A DNA stretch of 17,903 nt from Fibrobacter sp. UBA1765 (GTDB taxonomy: Bacteria > Fibrobacterota > Fibrobacteria > Fibrobacterales > Fibrobacteraceae): the NCBI GenBank assembly GCA_002314675.1, contig DCGZ01000031.1, positions 1 through 17,903 on the forward strand, read 5' to 3'. The first letter of the stretch is position 1; every line of letters starts with the position of its first letter. The notes below the pieces were generated by a model. That model was given only the letters and a program-made list of their open reading frames with translations, had not been told where the DNA came from and made no database searches. Made by a program: the position numbers and the translations under genes. Below, piece by piece: positions 6,305 through 13,365 of the stretch.

Positions 6305-8224
6305 TTAATCGTCAGCTGCAGAAGCGCCAATCACCTGTTCAAGCGTGGTAAGACCCTTCTGAGCCTTGATAAGGCCATCCATACGGAGCGTAATCATTTC
6401 GCATTCCTTCATGGCGAGCTTCTTGATTTCGTCACCGGATGCGCGCTTAATGATCAAGTTACGCACAGCTTCGTTCGGAACAAGGAATTCGTAAATACCG
6501 CAACGGCCCTTGTAACCGGAGCCATCGCACTTCGGGCAACCCTTGCCGTGGTAGAACTGCATGTCTGGCGGCAAGTGCAAGTCGTTACGAAGTTCTTCTG
6601 AGATTTCAACAGGTTCCTTACAGAACTTGCAGATACGGCGCACAAGACGCTGTGCAAGAATACCCTTGATAGCAGTGGAGACAAGGAACGGTTCAAGGCC
6701 CATTTCAAGCAAACGCGGGAATGAACCTGCGGCATCGTTCGTATGCAATGTACTGAACACCAAGTGACCAGTAAGTGCAGCTTCGATAGCCATTGTAGAC
6801 GTTTCCTTGTCACGCATTTCACCAATCATAATTACGTCAGGGTCCTGACGGAGCAAAGCTCTAATACCCGCAGCGAAGGTAAAGCCAGCAGCGTTGTTGA
6901 TCTGCCCCTGGCAAACACCGTCGATGTTAAGTTCCACCGGGTCTTCCATGGTTGAAATGTTAATTGTATTATCAAGGATTTCACGAATAGAGGCGTAAAG
7001 CGTTGTAGACTTACCGGAACCAGTAGGACCGGTAACAAGGATAATGCCGTTAGGAGCGTTAATTGCTTCAAGGAACTGCTTGAGCACGCGAGCGTCAAAG
7101 CCCATTTCACGGAGCGGGAACTGACCCGAGTTCGGGTCCAAGATACGCATAACGATCTTTTCGCAAACACCGCGCTTACGGAGAGATACCGGGAACGAAG
7201 ACACACGAAGGTCAACTTCGGAGCCTTGGTAACGCACAGTAAAACGACCATCAAGCGGCTTACGCTTTTCGGCAATATCCATCTTTGAAAGAAGCTTGAT
7301 ACGGGAAAGAATCTGCGACATCAAGCGAGCCGGAATCGGCGGTTGAACCTGCAAGTCACCATCAATACGGTAGCGGAGCTTAAGGTAAGTTTCCTGCGGT
7401 TCCAAGTGAATATCGGACGCGTGCTTTGCGATTGCTTCATGGATAAGAGTCGTAACGATCTTAACAACCTGGCGACCTTCTTCGTCCGTGAGTTCCGGTT
7501 CATCGGCAACGGCCTTGCCGTTTTCAACAGTTTCAAGTTCTTCGTCACCGCCCTCGGCAATCAACTGTGCAAGGGATTCCTGGTTTTCGTCTTCAACAAC
7601 AGAACCCTTGTACATTTTTGCAAGGGCATCCTGGATTTCCTTTTGCGATGCCATGACGACATCGATTTCCATCTGGGCCTTGAACTTGACAATATCGATA
7701 GCACGGATATTTGTCGGGTCGGCCATGGCGATGGTCAAAGTTCTATCTGTAACGAAAAGCGGAACGACATTGTTCTTTTTGCAAATTTCATCAGAAAGAA
7801 TGCTTGCCACGGATTCATCAAAGGCAAACGAGCTAAGATGGATGAACGGGACTTCAAGCTGCACAGAAAGAATTTCAATCAACTTTTCTTCTGGCAAGTA
7901 ACCAAGGGTAACAAGCGTGCGGCCAAGGCGCTGCCCGGTCTTCTTTTGTTCACCCAGGGCCTTTTCAAGCTGTTCTTCGTTAATGTAACCCTGCTGGATA
8001 AGCATTTCACCAATACGCATCTTCATATTGGACTGCAACTGCGTACCAAGAATCTGCGTAAGCGCCTCTTCGCTCACCATGCCAAGGCGAACAAGAATCT
8101 TACTCAGCATAATGCCGGTACGTTCATGTTCGCTCATTGCATGCTCTAGCTGGTCTTCATCAATAAGACCAAGGCGAAGAAGCAATGCGCCAAGGTTAGT
8201 CTTTGAATTTTTATTCGCCATCAT
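6305..8224 (-). CDS. PilB/GspE-family type IV pilus or type II secretion ATPase with MshEN-like N-terminus
   Basis: 639 residues. This hexameric cytoplasmic ATPase powers assembly of type IV pili or a type II secretion pseudopilus. Two MshEN-like repeats occupy about 8-65 and 70-130. The second (RIGEMLIQQGYINEEQLEKAL, then RLGRTLVTLGYL) keeps the pattern associated with cyclic-di-GMP binding in MshE; the first is degenerate. The catalytic part has Walker A GPTGSGKST (399-407), an Asp box (STMEDPVE), Walker B DPDVIMIGE (461-469), a His box STLHTND and a zinc-type tetracysteine (CKFC near 532, CPKC near 563). Acidic residues around 210-250 separate the two halves. The start at 8224 is chosen because its ATG overlaps the thiL stop as ATGA; TTG at 8236 would also be in frame. 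PilB and GspE cannot be told apart here, since no other pilus genes are in view. Confidence 0.93.
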   Translation of the reverse strand: MMANKNSKTNLGALLLRLGLIDEDQLEHAMSEHERTGIMLSKILVRLGMVSEEALTQILGTQLQSNMKMRIGEMLIQQGYINEEQLEKALGEQKKTGQRLGRTLVTLGYLPEEKLIEILSVQLEVPFIHLSSFAFDESVASILSDEICKKNNVVPLFVTDRTLTIAMADPTNIRAIDIVKFKAQMEIDVVMASQKEIQDALAKMYKGSVVEDENQESLAQLIAEGGDEELETVENGKAVADEPELTDEEGRQVVKIVTTLIHEAIAKHASDIHLEPQETYLKLRYRIDGDLQVQPPIPARLMSQILSRIKLLSKMDIAEKRKPLDGRFTVRYQGSEVDLRVSSFPVSLRKRGVCEKIVMRILDPNSGQFPLREMGFDARVLKQFLEAINAPNGIILVTGPTGSGKSTTLYASIREILDNTINISTMEDPVELNIDGVCQGQINNAAGFTFAAGIRALLRQDPDVIMIGEMRDKETSTMAIEAALTGHLVFSTLHTNDAAGSFPRLLEMGLEPFLVSTAIKGILAQRLVRRICKFCKEPVEISEELRNDLHLPPDMQFYHGKGCPKCDGSGYKGRCGIYEFLVPNEAVRNLIIKRASGDEIKKLAMKECEMITLRMDGLIKAQKGLTTLEQVIGASAADD

Positions 8225-9213
8225 AAATGAGTCCAAGCTCCTGCAACCAAAACTCTAGTTCCATTTCCATCTTTTATATAGGCATTTTCGCCTTCGAAAA
8301 CACTACCTATCTTATAGACCGGATATGAAAAATTTTCCCTAAATATACTTTCATTTAATGAACTTGTGAAAAGCAACTGGTATTCTTCACCGCCGTTTAG
8401 GGCAAATTCCAGGGGATCAAGCCCAAAATCGGAAGCAAGCTTGCAAGCATCCGGGTCAATTGGTACCGATTCCTTGTCAATTTCAATACGAACCGTAGAA
8501 GACAGGGCCAAGTGATTTACCTCGGAACTTAAGCCATCGCTAATATCCATGCAGGCTCCGGTAACACCAAGTTCCACTAGCTTTTTACCGGCATCTTCAG
8601 CTATTTGCGGGCAAAGATGGTAACGCACAAGCCTTTCATATTCTGCACATTTGGAACGCAATTCCGGATGGTTCATCATGAGCCAAAGCCCTGCAGCAGA
8701 CTTGCCAAGCGTGCCCACGACATAGACACTGTCACCTGGCTTTGCAGCGCTTCGGCGAAGCGTAGCTTTGCCGGGCGTGCCTATCAGCGTTACGCTGAAT
8801 AGGCCGCGGTCGGCGGCGATCGTATCGCCGCCGACAAGCGCTATCCCACGGCGAAAAAGGCCTTCGCCGAAGGCCTTCGCCACGCGGCTTCGCGTGGCCG
8901 CGCTCCAAGCCCTGTTATGGCAGATTCCAAGGAGCGCGATTTTCGCCTCACCGCCCATCGCAGAAATATCAGAGACGTTTGAAACGATGCACTTTTCCAC
9001 GGCTTCTTCCGGCGTTGACCAGTCAAGCGTAAAGTGCGAACCTTCGGCAGACATGTCCTTTGTAACAAGCCACCCGTCAAACTGCGCGCAGTCATCACCC
9101 GCAGAAATCCAGTCCCTGCGACACGGAACTTCATGCTCTAAAGAGCACGAATCTTTTAAAATTTCATTCACAAACCGAAATTCGCCCAAATCAGGGAATG
9201 CGTAATTTTTCAT
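8221..9213 (-). CDS. thiL: Thiamine-monophosphate kinase
   Basis: 330 residues, the usual ThiL length. ThiL phosphorylates thiamine monophosphate with ATP to give the active cofactor thiamine diphosphate. Family motifs in order: GDDCA (39-43), SAEGSHF (55-61), NVSDISAMGG (79-88), VGGDT (127-131), RSAAKPGD, GTLGKSAAGL, MDISDGL (222-228) and ALNGGEEYQLLF (271-282). It begins with ATG at 9213 and its TGA overlaps the start of the pilus/secretion ATPase gene, so the two are translationally coupled although functionally unrelated. Codons for residues about 106-156 (8748-8897) form a run of five palindromes, including a perfect 12-bp inverted repeat that encodes VGGD-T-IAAD. The reading frame and family motifs are intact through this stretch. 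Confidence 0.95.
   Translation of the reverse strand: MKNYAFPDLGEFRFVNEILKDSCSLEHEVPCRRDWISAGDDCAQFDGWLVTKDMSAEGSHFTLDWSTPEEAVEKCIVSNVSDISAMGGEAKIALLGICHNRAWSAATRSRVAKAFGEGLFRRGIALVGGDTIAADRGLFSVTLIGTPGKATLRRSAAKPGDSVYVVGTLGKSAAGLWLMMNHPELRSKCAEYERLVRYHLCPQIAEDAGKKLVELGVTGACMDISDGLSSEVNHLALSSTVRIEIDKESVPIDPDACKLASDFGLDPLEFALNGGEEYQLLFTSSLNESIFRENFSYPVYKIGSVFEGENAYIKDGNGTRVLVAGAWTHL
8748..8897. repeat. Cluster of five palindromes inside thiL
   Basis: CGCTTCG-g-CGAAGCG (8748-8762). CAGCGT-t-ACGCTG with CTAT/ATAG extension (8781-8802). GTCGGCGGCGAT-cgt-ATCGCCGCCGAC (8809-8835, perfect 12-bp arms). GGCCTTCGCC repeated at 8859-8868 and 8872-8881 around a GAA, itself palindromic. CCACGCG-gctt-CGCGTGG (8880-8897). 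Local GC is well above the rest of the gene. Confidence 0.85.
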
Positions 9214-9313
9214 AAAGAAATAAGAATTTTTGAACTATATAAATTAAATATAGATAAAGGCTTCTTTAAAGGCGCTAATTTGCAAAAAATCGCAATTACT
9301 GGCCAAACGTTTC

Positions 9314-9334
9314 GCTTTTTTAGAAGAAAAAAGC
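9314..9334. repeat. 8-bp hairpin GCTTTTTT-agaag-AAAAAAGC in the thiL/GH45 intergenic region
   Basis: A perfect stem lying between the divergent thiL and endoglucanase genes, about 100 bases from thiL and 130 from the endoglucanase start. Its role is unknown. It lacks the GC-rich stem of a normal terminator. Confidence 0.5.
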
Positions 9335-9403
9335 ATCAAAACAAGTTACTTAAAGACAAGATTTTACCATGTTATCAACATTTTTACTCAATTATTTAAC
9401 ATC

Positions 9404-9421
9404 AACTCTAATTATAGAGTT
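9404..9421. promoter_or_regulatory. Palindrome AACTCTA-atta-TAGAGTT upstream of the first GH45 gene
   Basis: Perfect 7-bp arms separated by 4 bases, centred about 50 bases before the endoglucanase start codon, in AT-rich DNA. Position and size suit an operator for a dimeric regulator. It is not repeated upstream of the second GH45 gene, so shared control through this site is not supported. Confidence 0.35.
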
Positions 9422-9462
9422 ATCTTTTACTTGGATTTGGTGGGTTTACACAAGGGTACTTT

Positions 9463-10878
9463 ATGAAAATGAAATTCTTAAAGCCACTGGTTGTTGTTGC
9501 CATGGCCGCAGCTTTTTGGGCATGTTCCGACGATAGTTCCTCTTCTGCAAAGCAGGAACTGGTTGTTTCTTCCGATGCATGGCATCTTGTAGAAGACGGG
9601 AACGATTACATTATTTATCCGGGTACAAATGTTGTTACCGACGCAAGTGGCAATGTAATTGGTACATTCGCTTCTGTCGATGGTACGACCGGTGCAATCA
9701 TCAATGCAGACGGCTCTGTTCTCGTAGCCACGGTGGATTTGTCCACTCTTGAAATTGTTCACCCGAACGGCCTTGTTCCAGAAGACCAGATTGTTGTCAA
9801 TGCTCCGGCATGGCACATCATTGATGGCGAAAACGACTACATAATTTACCCTGAAGGCTATATTGTCACCGACGCATACGGTAAAGTCATTGGCACCTTC
9901 GTTCCTGTTGAAGGAACAACCTCAGGTAGCATTGTCGATTCCGAAGGCAAGACCCTTGTAGAAACTACAGACTTGGCCGCCGCGACGATTCTTGAACCAA
10001 AGCCTATCGCTCCGGAATCTTCCAGCAGTGTCGATAATCCTATTCCGCAACAGTCTTCTTCTAGCGATAATCCGCAAGAAAAACCATCCTCTTCTAGCGT
10101 AAGGTCTAGTTCCTCCGTCGTAAGGTCCAGTTCTTCTAGCGTCATTAAATCTTCTAGCAGCTCACAAACTCCTACAAGCACAACCATCGAATATATCGCC
10201 GGTGGCAAGAGCGGCAGCGGCTGGGCAACCCGTTACTGGGATTGCTGCAAGCCTCACTGCGCATGGCCAGACAAGGGCGGTCTAAAGGCACATGCCTGCG
10301 ATGCCCAGGGCAACAGAATCAATGACGACGGTGCTACAAGTATGTGTGACGGCGGTAACTCCGGTACATGCAGAAACCAGATTCCTATCGTTGTAAACGA
10401 CACCTTGGCATACGCCTTTGCTGCAGTGCCTGGCAGCGCCGGTGGCGAATGCGGCAAGTGCTTCGACCTCCAATTCACAGGCAAGGGCAAGTACAGCACC
10501 GACAATCACACAAAGCTCAAGGGCAAGCACCTGATCGTTATCGCAAGTAACATCGGTTACGATGTGGAACAAGGCCAGTTCGACGTCATGATCCCTGGCG
10601 GTGGCTACGGTATCTTTGATGGTTGCTCTTCAAAGATGGGCTGGGGCCCTCAGGGCGAACGCTACGGCGGTCTCCTTAGCCAATGCGAAAACGAATCCGG
10701 TTACAAGGCAGGAACTTACAAGAGCTGCCTTACAAACAAGTGCAACAGCTCCTTCTCTAGCGACCCAATTGCAAAGGAAGGCTGCTTGTTCCTTGCCAAC
10801 TGGATGAATGCCGCAGGCAACCCACTCCACAACTTCAAGGAAGTGAAGTGCCCACAGGCATTGCTTGACAAATTCTAA
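9463..10878 (+). CDS. GH45 endoglucanase lipoprotein with two N-terminal repeats
   Basis: 471 residues. The signal peptide MKMKFLKPLVVVAMAAAFWA ends at Cys21 followed by SDD, a likely lipid-attachment site although FWAC is an atypical lipobox. Two copies of an unrecognised about 60-residue repeat follow (about 38-98 and 115-176), each with WH...DYIIYP..., VTDA.G.VIGTF, V.GTT.G and a late V.T.DL. A Ser-rich linker runs 186-234. The catalytic domain (about 242-471) is family 45, an inverting beta-1,4-endoglucanase: TRYWDCCKPHCAWP has the catalytic base Asp260, and QFDVMIPGGGYGIFDGC has the proton donor Asp374. Numerous cysteines suggest disulfides outside the cytoplasm. ATG at 9463 has AAGGG about 8 bases upstream. 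A terminator follows at once, so it is probably its own transcript. Expected role: cellulose hydrolysis at the cell surface. Confidence 0.93.
   Translation: MKMKFLKPLVVVAMAAAFWACSDDSSSSAKQELVVSSDAWHLVEDGNDYIIYPGTNVVTDASGNVIGTFASVDGTTGAIINADGSVLVATVDLSTLEIVHPNGLVPEDQIVVNAPAWHIIDGENDYIIYPEGYIVTDAYGKVIGTFVPVEGTTSGSIVDSEGKTLVETTDLAAATILEPKPIAPESSSSVDNPIPQQSSSSDNPQEKPSSSSVRSSSSVVRSSSSSVIKSSSSSQTPTSTTIEYIAGGKSGSGWATRYWDCCKPHCAWPDKGGLKAHACDAQGNRINDDGATSMCDGGNSGTCRNQIPIVVNDTLAYAFAAVPGSAGGECGKCFDLQFTGKGKYSTDNHTKLKGKHLIVIASNIGYDVEQGQFDVMIPGGGYGIFDGCSSKMGWGPQGERYGGLLSQCENESGYKAGTYKSCLTNKCNSSFSSDPIAKEGCLFLANWMNAAGNPLHNFKEVKCPQALLDKF
10018..10164 (+). repeat. Serine-rich linker-coding repeat in the first GH45 gene
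   Basis: Codes residues 186-234, runs of four or five Ser broken by Val-Arg or Val-Val-Arg. Such flexible linkers separate domains in Fibrobacter cell-wall-degrading enzymes. Ser codons are mixed (TCT, TCC, AGC, AGT), which limits exact DNA repetition. Confidence 0.8.
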
Positions 10879-10906
10879 AGAATTTCTTTAGTAAAAATTT
10901 TCAAAC

Positions 10907-10942
10907 AAAAAAGGATTCTAGTTATTCTAGAGTCCTTTTTTT
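10907..10942 (+). terminator. Rho-independent terminator after the first GH45 gene
   Basis: AAAAAAGGA-t-TCTAG pairs with CTAGA-g-TCCTTTTTT around a TTATT loop (10922-10926), ending in T7. A-rich on the left, so it may also work in reverse. Confidence 0.9.
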
Positions 10943-10968
10943 GTGTTCTCTGTCACGCAAACAACAAT

Positions 10969-10996
10969 TTTACAAGACAATCCTACATTATATTCT
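10969..10996 (+). promoter_or_regulatory. Possible sigma70-type promoter of the second GH45 gene
   Basis: TTTACA (10969-10974), 16 bases, then TATTCT (10991-10996), about 45 bases before the start codon and just after the preceding terminator. One mismatch in the -35 and two in the -10. TATATT overlaps the -10 with shorter spacing. Confidence 0.35.
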
Positions 10997-11039
10997 ATTT
11001 TTGTATGTGGATTGTTGGTGTACAAACAGAAGGGATTCT

Positions 11040-12707
11040 ATGAATAAAAAATTTTTGATGTCGCTCGTAATCCTTGGCGCAGCAGCATTCTTTGCCTGCT
11101 CCGACGATGCAACAAATGCAATTAATTCAAACCTTTCCCAAGGTGAAGATAACGGACTCGTAGTTACAGAAGATTCCTGGCACTATAGCGAAAATGGCGT
11201 AGACTACATTATCTCTACGACAACAGGCATTGTTACCGATGCTCAGGGCAACCAGGTCGGTACCATTACTTACGTCCCAGGAACAACAACCGGCAGCATT
11301 ACTGCTTTGGACGGCAGCACTCTCGTTGAAAACGTTGACGTTGCAGAACTCCCTGTTGTTACTCCAACTCAAACAAGTTCCGAAAGCAATCCGACCCCGA
11401 GCCAGGGTATCGACACCCCGACAAGCTCCAACGGTAACAACGGTCTTATCGAAGACCCGATCAAGGATAAATCATCCTCTTCAGTAAATTTCCCGGCAAA
11501 TAGCTCTGCGTTCAAGCCGTCTTCCAGTTCCAACGAACAACCACAGCAACAGTCTTCAAGCTCTGTAAAGCAAGACCTCGGTAACGTTACCGTTTCTGGA
11601 AGCCTAGACCAGACCGTCGCAAAGAACGCATCCATCAGCAAGGTTACATTCTCTAACGTAGAATCAGAACCGACAAGAACATGGAAGCTCCACTTCCTCC
11701 AGGTTAACTACGACCAGAATGCAAAGACCTACACGATCGAAGGTTCCGTCCCTGACTATTGGACCGAAAGCCCGGCTGTTGAAGAATTTACATTTAACGG
11801 CAAGACAATCAAGTTTACATTGACTGTTTCCGGTGTTCAGCAGCAAAGTTCCAGTTCTGTTCAACAGCAGTCTTCCTCTAGCGTCCGTTCTTCTTCTAGT
11901 TCCGTAAGGTCCTCTAGCAGTTCCGTTCGCTCCAGCAGCAGCTCTGTACGTTCTAGCAGTTCTGCAAAGTCTTCAAGCAGCAGCTATAGCGGTGGGACAA
12001 CAGGAAACTACACAATCAAGTACGTAGCCGGCGGTAAGAGCGGTTCTGGCTGGGCAACCCGCTACTGGGACTGCTGTAAGCCTCACTGTGCATGGCCAGG
12101 CAAGGGTGGAATTCAGGCACACGCTTGCGATGCTAGCGGTAATCGAATTTCCGATGACGGTGCAAAGAGCATGTGCGATGGCGGCAACTCTGGCACATGC
12201 AAAAACCAAATCCCTATCGTTGTAAATGAAAACTTGGCATTTGCCTTTGCTGCAGTCCCGGGAAGTGCAGGAGGTGAATGCGGTAAGTGTTTCGACCTCG
12301 AATTTACAGGCAAGGGCAAGTACGCAACAGACAACCATAAGGCCCTCGCAGGTAAACACTTGATCGTTATCGCTTCCAACATTGGTTACGACGTTGCGGA
12401 AGGCCAGTTCGATATCATGATTCCGGGTGGTGGCTTCGGCATCTTTGATGGCTGCTCCGCAAAAATGGGCTGGGGCTCCCAGGGCGCACGCTACGGTGGA
12501 CTTCTCACCGAATGCGAAGAATCCTCCGGTTATAAGGCTAGCACCTACAAGAGCTGCTTGACCCAAAAATGCAACAGCTCCTTCTCTAGCGATCCAATTG
12601 CAAGGCAGGGTTGCTTATTCCTTGCAGACTGGATGAACGCATCCGGCAATCCACTCCACAACTTCCGCGAAGTGGAATGCCCGAAGGAACTTCTTGACAA
12701 GTTCTAA
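11040..12707 (+). CDS. GH45 endoglucanase lipoprotein with one N-terminal repeat and an extra beta domain
   Basis: 555 residues. Signal peptide MNKKFLMSLVILGAAAFFA, then Cys20-SDD. One copy of the repeat seen twice in the preceding enzyme (about 46-107: WHYSENGVDYII, VTDAQGNQVGTI, PGTTTGSI, STLVENVD). A Ser/Pro/Gln-rich linker with Ser clusters (about 112-178) leads to an unrecognised about 85-residue segment (180-265) of alternating beta-type sequence. A second linker of Ser5-Val-Arg units (268-315) leads to the GH45 catalytic domain (about 325-555) with Asp344 in RYWDCCKPHCAWP and Asp458 in QFDIMIPGGGFGIFDGC. The catalytic domain is very close to its neighbour's, while the N-terminal parts differ, so duplication followed by domain change is likely. 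ATG at 11040 has AGAAGGGA just upstream; the in-frame upstream extension is not credible because the signal peptide starts here. Confidence 0.93.
   Translation: MNKKFLMSLVILGAAAFFACSDDATNAINSNLSQGEDNGLVVTEDSWHYSENGVDYIISTTTGIVTDAQGNQVGTITYVPGTTTGSITALDGSTLVENVDVAELPVVTPTQTSSESNPTPSQGIDTPTSSNGNNGLIEDPIKDKSSSSVNFPANSSAFKPSSSSNEQPQQQSSSSVKQDLGNVTVSGSLDQTVAKNASISKVTFSNVESEPTRTWKLHFLQVNYDQNAKTYTIEGSVPDYWTESPAVEEFTFNGKTIKFTLTVSGVQQQSSSSVQQQSSSSVRSSSSSVRSSSSSVRSSSSSVRSSSSAKSSSSSYSGGTTGNYTIKYVAGGKSGSGWATRYWDCCKPHCAWPGKGGIQAHACDASGNRISDDGAKSMCDGGNSGTCKNQIPIVVNENLAFAFAAVPGSAGGECGKCFDLEFTGKGKYATDNHKALAGKHLIVIASNIGYDVAEGQFDIMIPGGGFGIFDGCSAKMGWGSQGARYGGLLTECEESSGYKASTYKSCLTQKCNSSFSSDPIARQGCLFLADWMNASGNPLHNFREVECPKELLDKF
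11841..11984 (+). repeat. Ser5-Val-Arg linker-coding repeat in the second GH45 gene
   Basis: Codes residues 268-315. Four consecutive heptads of Ser5-Val-Arg follow two Val-Gln-Gln-Gln-Ser4 units. The near-regular 21-bp period makes length change by slippage or recombination plausible. Confidence 0.85.
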
Positions 12708-12727
12708 TCTGCTTCAAAGCAAGTTTT

Positions 12728-12759
12728 AAAAGTCGCCGCGCGAATGCGCGGCGACTTTT
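12728..12759 (+). terminator. Strong rho-independent terminator after the second GH45 gene
   Basis: A perfect 14-bp stem: AAAAGTCGCCGCGC (12728-12741), GAAT loop, GCGCGGCGACTTTT (12746-12759), followed by GCTTTTG. It lies 20 bases after the stop codon. Confidence 0.92.
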
Positions 12760-12790
12760 GCTTTTGTAGGTAACTTTTTTTGCGTTAGTG

Positions 12791-12856
12791 GCAGCAGCCC
12801 GAACGGGTTCGGACTTTGAATAAAATTCAAAGGCTGAACGGCTGTTTTTAAACAGC
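12791..12856 (+). ncRNA. Compact fold (three-way junction plus hairpin), possible structured leader or small RNA
   Basis: CAGC (12795-12798) can pair with GCTG (12833-12836). They enclose hairpin CCGAAC-gg-GTTCGG (12799-12812), one A, and hairpin CTTTGAAT-aaa-ATTCAAAG (12814-12832). A further hairpin, GCTGTTT-tt-AAACAGC, is at 12841-12856. It lies between the GH45 terminator and the next gene, so it could be that gene's 5' leader. No known RNA family is recognised, and the fold was read by eye only. Confidence 0.3.
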
Positions 12857-12938
12857 AACGCCCTAAAAGTATGCATTTTCCGTTTCAATTCAAAAAATCT
12901 GTTTTCTTCAAGAGAATTTTTAATCTAAATTTTTGTTC

Positions 12939-13364
12939 GTGGGACATATATTTTTTATAGCACCGACACCGGATACAAACCTGGACGAGATTTCTGAATG
13001 GACCTTGTATTGGCTTTTGGAACACAACCTTGTTCCCGACACGGCCATTTACAACTGCCACAGCGTTCGACAGGCTCTTGCAGCAATCGAAGCTCCGCTT
13101 TCTATAGGCGAAGCCCCTGCACTCGTTGTTATAGACCATTCTACACCGCCACGCGAAGAAATCATAGCATTCGCAAGCCAATTGCGCACTTGCATTCCTG
13201 AATCCTGGATTCTAGAAGTTGTCCCGAACGACATGCCGATGCCAGATGCAAAGGAAAACGCATTCTGGGTACGAAAGCCTGTTTGCAAGGAAGACTGGAT
13301 CGCTGTCTTGGACCACGTGTTCTTTAAGGCCGCTACACCGCAGTGGTCTGCCTCCGAGAAATAA
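12939..13364 (+). CDS. Small receiver-like protein (degenerate response-regulator domain)
   Basis: 141 residues from GTG at 12939 (a TTG at 12933 would add two). No family is certain, but the pattern resembles a stand-alone receiver domain: a first strand HIFFIAP, a middle strand ALVVIDHSTPP with Asp66 at the phospho-acceptor position, a strand WILEVVPND, and AFWVRKPVCKED with the Lys113-Pro114 pair typical of receivers. The acidic pair normally following strand 1 is missing (APTPD instead), so metal binding and phosphorylation are doubtful. There is no output domain. The next gene starts one base after its stop, so the two are almost certainly co-translated. No Shine-Dalgarno is evident. Confidence 0.7.
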   Translation: MGHIFFIAPTPDTNLDEISEWTLYWLLEHNLVPDTAIYNCHSVRQALAAIEAPLSIGEAPALVVIDHSTPPREEIIAFASQLRTCIPESWILEVVPNDMPMPDAKENAFWVRKPVCKEDWIAVLDHVFFKAATPQWSASEK

Positions 13365-13365
13365 G

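Noticed and set aside
7343..8149. 268-codon plus-strand open frame opposite the pilus/secretion ATPase
   Set aside because: Antisense to a conserved gene, no start signal and no domain.
11973..12566. 197-codon minus-strand open frame opposite the second GH45 catalytic domain
   Set aside because: A similar antisense frame exists opposite the first GH45 gene, as expected from paralogues; no independent coding evidence.
9463..12707. Single operon of the two GH45 genes
   Set aside because: A strong terminator at 10907-10942 and a possible separate promoter lie between them.
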